NCBI GenBank assembly: GCA_029007475.1
Contig: JAQXHW010000174.1
Coordinates: 1 to 7,758, forward strand
Length of the DNA stretch: 7,758 nt
DNA from: Oscillospiraceae bacterium
GTDB lineage: Bacteria > Bacillota > Clostridia > Oscillospirales > Acutalibacteraceae
Direction of reading: 5' to 3'
Below, one piece after another: positions 1 through 5,708 of this stretch. A program made the translations under genes and the position numbers. Under the pieces are notes generated by a model. It worked only from the letters and a program-made list of their open reading frames with translations, had not been told where the DNA came from and searched no databases. Numbering within the stretch: the first letter of the stretch is position 1; every line of letters begins with the position of its first letter.

Positions 1-1485
1 AGGGTAGAGTCCCTGAACCGATAAGGACTGAAAATTCTCGTTTCTCATGATTCTAACAGGAGAGGAGCTTCTTGTTTCTGCCGCGGTAAGCATCCCTCCG
101 AAATCCTCAAAAATGCGGTTTCTTTTTGAGAGGTCAAAAAGCCCCTCCCTTAGTGAATTAGCAATAAAATCCGGGAAAATATCACGGATAGGCATAAATT
201 CGTAACCGGGCCTGATAGAAGGCTCGGTTTTATTCATTATTCCGGAGCTTTCTCCTAAGAAGTCAGCAATGCTCTCAACAGGAGCAATATAGCTGTGTGT
301 CTTTTCAAAGGCGACTCTCTCGATTTTTCTCTGTAACGCAATACCGTCAAGAGGGTTGCCGCAGTCATAGTCTTTTGGGTTAACGCTTACAAGAATTGCG
401 CTGTTGGAGTTTTCAGCATCGCGAGCATAAAGACTCATTCCGTTGGTACATAGCATATTTTCCTCGCTTGAAGCGTTTACAACTAAGCCTCCGGGACACA
501 TACAGAAAGAGTACACACCGCGTCCGTCTTTAAGGTGAGTGCTTACTTTATAATCGGCTGTCGGTAGCTTATCCTTGTATTTACCGTACTGACAGTAATT
601 AACGTAATCTCTGTTATGCTCAACCCGAACGCCTATCGAAAAAGCCTTTTGCTCCATGAGAATGCCCTTGTCATAGAGCATCTGAAAGGTGTCTCTTGCG
701 CTGTGACCGGTAGCTAAAACCAAGTGCTCGGTATCTATTGTTTCTCTGTAACCAAAGCTTTCCAAAGTAACGGAAGTAATTTTACCGTTAGCAGTCGTGA
801 AATTGGTAAAAAGGGTATTAAACTTGAAAACACCGCCCAAGCTCTCAATCTCTTTTCTTATATTGATGATGGTAGACTTTAGCTTATCTGTACCGATATG
901 CGGCTTTGCGTTGATTAGAATATCTTCGGGTGCGCCATGGTTCACAAATTCTCTCAGCACAAAACCCTGGCGTATATCCTTAGTGCCTGTATTTAACTTT
1001 CCGTCAGAAAAAGTGCCTGCGCCGCCCTCGCCAAACTGAACGTTAGAGCTTGTGTTCAAGGCTTTGCCGCTCCAAAAGCTCTCGATGGTACGAGTTCTGT
1101 CCTCAACCTTTTCTCCTCTCTCTACCACAATAGGCTTAGCACCGCATCTTGCAAGAAGTAAAGCACAAAAAAGTCCGGCAGGACCGGCACCTACAACAAC
1201 AGGTGAGTGTGTAAGTTTTTTATCACAGCTAAAGGAATATTCTTTTTCCTCAGCCAGCTGACAGTTTTGGGCTTTTTTGAGTATTTTACTCTCATTGCCC
1301 GAAACCTTGACCTCTAAAGCGGCAACATAGTGAATATCCTGCTTTTTCCTTGCATCAATGCTGATTCTTTTAACCCTCGCAGATATAATATCCTCAAGGC
1401 TTATCCCAAGGGCTTTTGATGCGCAAGAGTTAATATCGTCTTTTGTATACTCAATCGGTAAACGTTGGTTATTTATAGTTATCAT
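1..1485 (-). CDS. FAD-dependent dehydrogenase, COG2509 type (3' end missing)
   Basis: The reading frame is open from an ATG at 1485-1483 to the left edge (495 codons, no stop), so the C-terminus lies outside the window. Residues 1-90 form a small N-terminal region that precedes the nucleotide-binding fold, as is usual for this family. A Rossmann FAD motif GAGPAG follows at residues 99-104, with the ribose-binding acid in VVERGE (about 120-125). Further family marks are QFGEGGAGTFSDGKL (about 149-163), SFCMCPGG (326-333) and AAETRSSSPVRI (468-479). Full members are roughly 530 residues, so some 35-40 residues are probably missing. It should be a cytosolic flavoprotein oxidoreductase; the substrate is not known for the family. 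Its start overlaps the stop of the upstream flavoprotein as ATGA, and an AAAGGA ribosome site lies 9 bases upstream, so translation is probably coupled. Family assignment is from remembered motifs and is confident; the function is not. Confidence 0.9.
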   Translation of the reverse strand, partial: MITINNQRLPIEYTKDDINSCASKALGISLEDIISARVKRISIDARKKQDIHYVAALEVKVSGNESKILKKAQNCQLAEEKEYSFSCDKKLTHSPVVVGAGPAGLFCALLLARCGAKPIVVERGEKVEDRTRTIESFWSGKALNTSSNVQFGEGGAGTFSDGKLNTGTKDIRQGFVLREFVNHGAPEDILINAKPHIGTDKLKSTIINIRKEIESLGGVFKFNTLFTNFTTANGKITSVTLESFGYRETIDTEHLVLATGHSARDTFQMLYDKGILMEQKAFSIGVRVEHNRDYVNYCQYGKYKDKLPTADYKVSTHLKDGRGVYSFCMCPGGLVVNASSEENMLCTNGMSLYARDAENSNSAILVSVNPKDYDCGNPLDGIALQRKIERVAFEKTHSYIAPVESIADFLGESSGIMNKTEPSIRPGYEFMPIRDIFPDFIANSLREGLFDLSKRNRIFEDFGGMLTAAETRSSSPVRIMRNENFQSLSVQGLYP

Positions 1486-2720
1486 GATAAAATATCCTTT
1501 GCGGCTGTGTATGCTGAAGCGAAAGCATATTGCAGATTTGCGCCGCCGCAGTCTCCGTCGCAATCCGTAGCTTCTCCAACAATATATAGGCCTCTGAAGA
1601 GCTTGCTCTCCATGGTAAACATATCAATTTCATTGCCAGGTACTCCTCCGGCGGTAACTTGAGCTTTTGAGAAATCCTTGTGGGGAAGTACAGTAAAGCG
1701 GAAATCGGTAATAGTCTCGGCAAGATTATTCAGGCTGTTTTTATCAAGCTCGGAAATCGGCGAACTCGGTAGTATTCCCGACTCTTTAAGCAAAGCAAGC
1801 GAAAGCATTTTCGAGAACATACCGGTAAGCAAGTCCTCGGCTGTGTTGTTACCTTTGAGGCGTCTCATTTTTTTATCAAATAAAGTCAAAATGCCACTCG
1901 CAGAAAAGCCTTCATAAAGATTAACTGAAATTTCGGTGTTATCCATTGTGTTAGCAAGCCTTGAAAGATTGAAAACGCATATTCCGGAAAGAGCATTATC
2001 CGCAAACTGAAGCTCACCTGATTCGGATTTTATAACCCTATTGTCTTTAACAAGGCTAACCTTTGCCTTTACTCTCAAGCCCTTTAGAGCTTTCAGGTAA
2101 GGCGACTTAACGGTAACAGGGCATAGAGTGGGGTAGAGAGGGGTAATTGTATGGCCCATTTTATTAAGTGCTTCAAAAATACTCACATCTGCCCCTGTTG
2201 AGGGAGCAGCTTTTCCTCCTGTTGCGACAATTACCTTATTACCGAAGAAATCCCCGCTTGCTGTTTTAAGCTGATATCCACCACGATGAGCTGAAATCGA
2301 ATTAACCTTCGTGCCTGTATATATCTCAACCCCATAATTTTTGAGGTTTAACCTGAGAATATCCAGTACAGAATTGGCTTGTTTTGTACGGGGATATACA
2401 AGCCCGCCTTGTTCAATCGTTGTAGGCAAACCGAAGCTGCCAAATATATCAATAATTTTCTGTGGGGGACAAGCCTTAAGCAAATGTTCGGCACAGTATT
2501 TGAAGCTGCCGTGGTACATCTCGGGTGTGAGATTTACGTTAGTAAGGTTACATCTTCCGTTACCCGTAACCAAGAGCTTTCTGCCGACTCTGTCGCTGCT
2601 TTCAAGCACAGCAACAGATAGATTCTCGTTTTCAGACTTAACAAGCAAAGCCGCAAAAAGACCTGACGCACCGCCGCCTATGATAATAACGTCCTTTTTA
2701 TTTGGGTTATTACGCTCCAT
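1482..2720 (-). CDS. HI0933/YhiN/BaiN-family NAD(P)/FAD-dependent oxidoreductase
   Basis: This 412-residue protein is close to the usual family length of about 400. The N-terminal FAD site reads DVIIIGGGASGL (GxGxxG at residues 15-20), with an acidic residue at 40 to hold the ribose. It is followed by the family signature DRVGRKLLVTGNGRCNLTN (43-61). The C-terminal family motif GEATDCDGDCGGANLQ (382-397) completes the flavin site. There is no signal peptide or membrane segment, so it is cytosolic. Known relatives include BaiN, implicated in reducing bile-acid intermediates in gut clostridia, and YhiN/HI0933, whose role is unsettled, so no substrate can be named here. The start ATG at 2720-2718 has GGTGAT 5 bases upstream and a good promoter behind it. 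It is the first gene of a two-gene leftward operon with a second, unrelated FAD enzyme. Nothing looks truncated. Confidence 0.93.
   Translation of the reverse strand: MERNNPNKKDVIIIGGGASGLFAALLVKSENENLSVAVLESSDRVGRKLLVTGNGRCNLTNVNLTPEMYHGSFKYCAEHLLKACPPQKIIDIFGSFGLPTTIEQGGLVYPRTKQANSVLDILRLNLKNYGVEIYTGTKVNSISAHRGGYQLKTASGDFFGNKVIVATGGKAAPSTGADVSIFEALNKMGHTITPLYPTLCPVTVKSPYLKALKGLRVKAKVSLVKDNRVIKSESGELQFADNALSGICVFNLSRLANTMDNTEISVNLYEGFSASGILTLFDKKMRRLKGNNTAEDLLTGMFSKMLSLALLKESGILPSSPISELDKNSLNNLAETITDFRFTVLPHKDFSKAQVTAGGVPGNEIDMFTMESKLFRGLYIVGEATDCDGDCGGANLQYAFASAYTAAKDILS
1495..1500 (-). promoter_or_regulatory. Ribosome binding site AAAGGA for the COG2509-type gene
   Basis: On the minus strand AAAGGA lies inside the end of the upstream flavoprotein gene, 9 bases before the ATG at 1485. 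It fixes the start of the downstream gene at the ATGA overlap and argues for translational coupling with a site of its own. Confidence 0.6.
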
Positions 2721-2725
2721 ATATT

Positions 2726-2731
2726 ATCACC
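2726..2731 (-). promoter_or_regulatory. Ribosome binding site GGTGAT for the BaiN-like gene
   Basis: GGTGAT on the minus strand ends 5 bases before the ATG at 2720. It pairs with the AUCACC stretch at the 3' end of 16S rRNA, just 5' of and overlapping the usual CCUCC core. The same shape recurs at several starts in this window. Confidence 0.55.
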
Positions 2732-2751
2732 GCACAAAATTATTCAAAATA

Positions 2752-2780
2752 ATTATAGGTGAAAGGAAGAAATAATACAA
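2752..2780 (-). promoter_or_regulatory. Sigma-A-type promoter for the leftward flavoprotein operon
   Basis: On the minus strand a -35 box TTGTAT (2780-2775) and a perfect -10 box TATAAT (2757-2752) are separated by exactly 17 bases. Transcription would begin near 2745, giving a leader of about 25 bases before the ATG at 2720. The match is by eye only; the position directly upstream of the first gene of the operon supports it. Confidence 0.65.
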
Positions 2781-2788
2781 GAGTTTAT

Positions 2789-2817
2789 TTGACATATTAC
2801 GATAAATTATATAAAAT
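2789..2817 (+). promoter_or_regulatory. Sigma-A-type promoter for the rightward operon
   Basis: A consensus -35 box TTGACA (2789-2794) and a near-consensus -10 box TAAAAT (2812-2817) are separated by 17 bases. The predicted start of transcription is near 2824, leaving a leader of about 16 bases before the VanZ-like ATG at 2840. The promoter falls inside the longer reading frame that begins at 2759, which is a strong reason to reject that longer start. Its -35 box is 8 bases from the -35 box of the divergent promoter. Confidence 0.7.
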
Positions 2818-2830
2818 AGTAAGGATTGGT

Positions 2831-2836
2831 TGTGAT
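2831..2836 (+). promoter_or_regulatory. Ribosome binding site TGTGAT for the VanZ-like gene
   Basis: TGTGAT sits 3 bases before the ATG at 2840, the same spacing as GGTGAT before two downstream genes. It is a partial match (GTGAT) to the 16S rRNA tail. An AAGGA at 2821-2825 lies 14 bases from the start, which is too far for a normal site and mostly upstream of the predicted transcript start. Confidence 0.4.
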
Positions 2837-2839
2837 AAA

Positions 2840-3316
2840 ATGAAACTAAAGAAATCCACAATAATTTGCCGTGTTATATTTACAGTTTTAGTTGTGCTGG
2901 TTATCGGCTTTATATTCTCTCAATCTCTGCTTCCTGCGACCGAGTCCAGCGCAGAAAGCGGAAGAGTTATAAAATTCCTAAACGGAATTTTAGAGAGTAT
3001 AGGCATACCTCCCTTTATCACTCAGCACCTGGCACGCAAAGCAGCACACTTTATTGAATTCGGTGTATTAGGTTTTTGCCTTTGCGCCATGATAAACTCC
3101 TACACAGCTAAAACAGTAATATCAGGACTGTCAGCCTTAGGCGGTACAGCTCTTGTGGCTGTGATTGATGAGAGCTTACAGTTAATCTCCGACGGCAGAA
3201 GCTTTCAGGTTTCTGATATTTTATTAGATACCTTAGGCGGTTTTACGTTTATTTTTATACTTACTGTTGTTATATTTATTGCGAGAAAAAAGAAAGAAGC
3301 TAAGAATAATGAATAA
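2840..3316 (+). CDS. VanZ-like family membrane protein
   Basis: This 158-residue membrane protein begins at the ATG at 2840; the frame stays open to 2759, but the promoter lies within that extension. Hydrophobic segments lie near residues 11-29, 75-90, 95-110 and 132-148, consistent with four membrane passes. VanZ-family marks are RKAAHFIEFGVLG (66-78), the charged stretch AVIDESLQLISDGRSFQ (107-123) and SDILLDTLGG (125-134). The last motif has Asp130 where Asn is common in my recollection of the family (NTLG). The C-terminus is basic and should be cytoplasmic. VanZ was named from a teicoplanin resistance accessory gene, but most chromosomal members have no established function, and resistance should not be inferred. 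It overlaps the following MATE gene by 8 bases and leads the rightward operon. Confidence 0.88.
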   Translation: MKLKKSTIICRVIFTVLVVLVIGFIFSQSLLPATESSAESGRVIKFLNGILESIGIPPFITQHLARKAAHFIEFGVLGFCLCAMINSYTAKTVISGLSALGGTALVAVIDESLQLISDGRSFQVSDILLDTLGGFTFIFILTVVIFIARKKKEAKNNE

Positions 3317-4703
3317 CTCTCAAGCGCTACAAAAAAATAAAATGGGTACAGAGCCTATTGTGCCTCTTATTATCAAAATGAGCTTACCCGCAATGTTTTC
3401 CATGCTGATACAGGCACTATATAACGTAGTGGACAGCGTGTTCTTAGGATACTACGGACAGGGAAGTGAAGCGCTGACAGCAGTATCTCTCGCATATCCT
3501 CTTCAGCTTTTACTTATAGCCTTTGTTGTAGGTACAGGAGTCGGTATCAACTCTCTGATTGCACGCAGGCTGGGTGAGGGAGATGTAAAAAATGCCCAAA
3601 ATGTCGCCATGACAGGTATTATCTTGGGTGTTGCAACGTGGATTGTCTTTGCTCTTATGGGAATTTTTGCATCAAGACCCTTCATAACCTTTATGGCGGG
3701 TAGCGAAAATACTCAAATTATCGACTACGGCGTTGAGTACATATTCATTGTTCTTGTGTTCTCCTTAGGTATATTCATTCAAGTAATGATTGAGAAGTCT
3801 ATTCAGGCAACGGGAAACATGATTATTCCAATGGCTTCTCACCTGATCGGTGCAGTCACCAATATTGTCTTAGACCCGATTTTCATTTTCGGCTTAGGTC
3901 CTATTCCGTCAATGGGGGTAAAAGGCGCGGCAATAGCCACGGTCCTGGGTCAATGGCTTTCTATGTTAATACTTGTTGTAACTGTTTGCGTCAAAAAGTT
4001 TGCCTTCAAGTTTTCGTTCAAGGGCTATAAACTTAGTATGAAAACTATAAAAGAAATTTATAGTGTGGGACTTTCAGGTATTGTTATGCAGTCAATCGGC
4101 GCTGTTTTACTTTCTGCAATCAATATCATTATCAATCTTTCTCCCTCGCCTGCGGATGTAAATACTGCGGCGCAGACAGTTTACGGACTATACTTCAAAA
4201 TACAAAGCTTTATCTTTATGCCTGTATTTGGCTTGAATCAGGGAATATCTCCTATTATGAGCTTCAACTACGGCGCCAAGTGTAAGGAAAGACTCCTGAA
4301 AACGCTAAAAATCGGACTGATAATTGCCTTTTCTATAATGCTCTTGGGCACACTTCTGTTTCAGATTATCCCCAGTCAAATTCTGTCTCTTTTTGATGTA
4401 GACGAACAAATTTTATCCATAGGCAATAAGGCTCTGCGTACAATAAGTATATGCTTCCTGCCTGCTTCTGTGGGAGTTATCTTCACAGCCCTGTTCCAAG
4501 CGGTAGGAAAGGGTATGAGAAGCCTTCTCATGTCTGTACTTCGACAGCTTGTGTTGATTATTCCCTTAGCGTTTGTCCTTTCAAAAATCAGCATAGACGC
4601 CATGTGGTTTGCTTTCCCGATATCTGAGTTTGTGGCTATGGTGGTTGCAATTCTTTTCTTTATTGACCTTAATAAAAAAGACTTCTCAAAATTAGGAAAG
4701 TAA
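3309..4703 (+). CDS. MATE-family multidrug/toxin efflux transporter
   Basis: This is a 464-residue polytopic membrane protein with the usual length and about 12 hydrophobic segments. The N-terminal half carries GTEPIVPLIIKMSLPAMF (13-30), then QALYNVVDSVFLGYYG (35-50) and GINSLIARRLGEGD (79-92), all typical of the DinF/NorM-like branch of COG0534. The second half has the matching signature MPVFGLNQGISPIMSFNYGA (304-323). Such pumps export cationic drugs, metabolites or toxins in exchange for Na+ or H+; the substrate cannot be read from sequence. I place the start at 3309, overlapping the VanZ stop by 8 bases. The longer frame from 3267 is contained in the VanZ gene and adds basic residues foreign to the family. 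The ribosome site is poor (GAAAGAAG, 9 bases away), so expression may depend on coupling to VanZ. No terminator follows. Confidence 0.93.
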   Translation: MNNSQALQKNKMGTEPIVPLIIKMSLPAMFSMLIQALYNVVDSVFLGYYGQGSEALTAVSLAYPLQLLLIAFVVGTGVGINSLIARRLGEGDVKNAQNVAMTGIILGVATWIVFALMGIFASRPFITFMAGSENTQIIDYGVEYIFIVLVFSLGIFIQVMIEKSIQATGNMIIPMASHLIGAVTNIVLDPIFIFGLGPIPSMGVKGAAIATVLGQWLSMLILVVTVCVKKFAFKFSFKGYKLSMKTIKEIYSVGLSGIVMQSIGAVLLSAINIIINLSPSPADVNTAAQTVYGLYFKIQSFIFMPVFGLNQGISPIMSFNYGAKCKERLLKTLKIGLIIAFSIMLLGTLLFQIIPSQILSLFDVDEQILSIGNKALRTISICFLPASVGVIFTALFQAVGKGMRSLLMSVLRQLVLIIPLAFVLSKISIDAMWFAFPISEFVAMVVAILFFIDLNKKDFSKLGK

Positions 4704-4714
4704 ATAATACCCCT

Positions 4715-4730
4715 TGCATATATTAATGCA
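4715..4730 (+). repeat. Short imperfect palindrome before the SpoIVFA-like gene
   Basis: Arms TGCAT (4715-4719) and ATGCA (4726-4730) flank a 6-base AT core, and the right arm touches the AGGTGAT ribosome site. It lies in the only gap longer than a few bases within the rightward gene series (4704-4739). It is too short and AT-rich for a terminator. It could be a small operator, or chance. Confidence 0.3.
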
Positions 4731-4736
4731 GGTGAT
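4730..4736 (+). promoter_or_regulatory. Ribosome binding site AGGTGAT for the SpoIVFA-like gene
   Basis: AGGTGAT matches the 16S rRNA tail over seven bases and lies 3 bases before the ATG at 4740. It gives a firm start for an otherwise poorly conserved small gene and is good evidence that the gene is real. Confidence 0.65.
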
Positions 4737-4739
4737 ATT

Positions 4740-5096
4740 ATGGACAACTTAAATTATGCTAATGATTTCAAAGACGAGCAGTGGATTAGCCTGTCTGAGC
4801 CTGTAATGGCAGAACCGGTGTCTTTGGACAATTTGGAAATACCGGAGGATATAGAGCCTGATAAATCAGAGCCTAAAAGGAAAAAATCAATCAAAGCGCC
4901 TATTGTTACTATACAGCTTATAGTATTTCTTGCTGTTTTACTGTTTCTCTTTTTATCAAAAACCTTTCTTCCGGATATTTTCGATACATTCAAGACTACA
5001 TACGACAGAGAAATTAAAAGCACTATGTTCTCCAGCGGCGATTTTAAGAGTAACTCATATCTCAGCTTTTTTACCTCAAGTCCTGACGAAGCGTGA
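4740..5096 (+). CDS. Small single-pass membrane protein in the SpoIVFA position, no LytM domain
   Basis: The 118-residue product has an acidic N-terminal region (1-45, rich in Asp, Glu and Pro), a basic stop KRKK (47-50 region), one hydrophobic segment (about 54-72) and a 46-residue polar tail. The basic residues before the segment predict the N-terminus in the cytoplasm and the tail outside. Sequence alone does not identify it. Its position directly before the site-2 protease, and the FDTFKTTYDREI stretch just after the membrane segment, resemble the start of SpoIVFA, the scaffold and inhibitor of SpoIVFB. SpoIVFA of B. subtilis is about 264 residues and ends in a LytM/M23-like domain; here the protein stops before any such domain and the next gene begins at once. 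It could be a reduced SpoIVFA or an unrelated small protein. Its stop shares a base with the next start (TGATG). Confidence 0.75.
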   Translation: MDNLNYANDFKDEQWISLSEPVMAEPVSLDNLEIPEDIEPDKSEPKRKKSIKAPIVTIQLIVFLAVLLFLFLSKTFLPDIFDTFKTTYDREIKSTMFSSGDFKSNSYLSFFTSSPDEA

Positions 5097-5704
5097 TGTT
5101 AAGCATCAAATGTTTCAAAATTCCCGTAAGACTATCCTATCCTGCCGTTGCGCTGTTTACTTTATCCGTGATTATATCGGGAAAAGACTCGATGATTTGT
5201 TTATGCTTGTTTTGCTCTGTATTTCACGAGTTAGGTCATCTCTTTCTCATCTGCCGTTTTTGCGGCAAACCACGGGGGATCTCAGTAAACTTAGGGGATA
5301 TCGCCATAGAAAGCGATACAACATGTCTTTCAAAATCCGGAGAACTGCTTATTGATATCGCAGGGCCTATTTCAAATTTCCTGTTATCTCTCTTAACAAT
5401 ACTCCTCTATTTTTTCTCTAATGCCCCGATTTTATTAAATTTATGCCTATGCTCGCTCTTCATCGGACTGTTTAATTTGCTTCCTCTAAAGAGCTTGGAC
5501 GGGGGAAATATACTGCATAATCTCTTAACAAAAAGATTTACTCTTAAAACAGCCGACACAATACTTGATATTATCTCTGTAATTTTCATAATTCCGTTTT
5601 TAGTCGGTGGATTTCTCATTCTTTTTATCTCAAAATACAACTATTCTCTATTGCTTATTGCAATATATCTTATACTTTTAATATCAAATAAAGAAATGCG
5701 GTGA
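5096..5704 (+). CDS. spoIVFB: SpoIVFB-like M50 site-2 protease
   Basis: This is a polytopic membrane metalloprotease of 202 residues (203 if the adjacent GTG at 5093 is used). The zinc motif is HELGH with His44, Glu45 and His48 inside a hydrophobic segment. The third zinc ligand is expected to be Asp135 in NLLPLKSLDGGN (127-138), and GPISNFL (90-96) is another M50 mark. In B. subtilis SpoIVFB, as I recall, the zinc motif is at 43-47 and the Asp at 137, a very close fit. About six membrane segments are visible. That enzyme cuts pro-sigma-K within the membrane around the forespore. The roughly 80-residue C-terminal CBS-like domain of the Bacillus protein is absent. Identity rests on motifs plus the neighbouring SpoIVFA-like, TIGR03960 and TIGR03936 genes; the substrate here is inferred. 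I chose ATG at 5096 over GTG at 5093; neither has a clear ribosome site, so coupling to the preceding gene is likely. Confidence 0.87.
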   Translation: MLSIKCFKIPVRLSYPAVALFTLSVIISGKDSMICLCLFCSVFHELGHLFLICRFCGKPRGISVNLGDIAIESDTTCLSKSGELLIDIAGPISNFLLSLLTILLYFFSNAPILLNLCLCSLFIGLFNLLPLKSLDGGNILHNLLTKRFTLKTADTILDIISVIFIIPFLVGGFLILFISKYNYSLLLIAIYLILLISNKEMR

Positions 5705-5705
5705 T
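5700..5705 (+). promoter_or_regulatory. Ribosome binding site GGTGAT deciding a TTG start
   Basis: GGTGAT spans the stop codon of the protease gene and lies 3 bases before the TTG at 5709, the same arrangement as before the ATG at 4740. No in-frame ATG occurs until residue 50, well inside conserved sequence, so this site supports the TTG. Confidence 0.55.
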
Positions 5706-5708
5706 ACC

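Noticed and set aside
2341..2775. Plus-strand open frame of 144 codons
   Set aside because: It lies antisense within the BaiN-like gene, whose protein motifs are unmistakable, and its translation shows no family-like features or ribosome site.
2759..2839. Longer N-terminus for the VanZ-like protein
   Set aside because: The extension contains the TTGACA/TAAAAT promoter, so it would not be transcribed, and its residues are not VanZ-like.
3267..3308. Longer N-terminus for the MATE transporter
   Set aside because: It lies wholly within the VanZ gene and adds a Lys/Arg-rich stretch not seen in the family; ATG at 3309 fits better.
2840..3316. Glycopeptide resistance role for the VanZ-like protein
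   Set aside because: No other van gene is present, and chromosomal VanZ-like proteins are common without any resistance link.
4663..4692. Possible promoter TTGACC-18-CAAAAT within the end of the MATE gene
   Set aside because: The -10 box is poor (4 of 6) and the spacing off by one; such matches are expected by chance in AT-rich coding sequence.
4376..4747. Minus-strand open frame of 123 codons
   Set aside because: It is antisense to the C-terminal half of the MATE gene and lacks a ribosome site or recognisable motifs.
4930..5355. Plus-strand open frame of 141 codons, considered as a lost M23 domain or frameshifted piece of the SpoIVFA-like gene
   Set aside because: It overlaps the ends of two better-supported genes in another frame, and its translation shows no M23 HxH or other LytM motif.
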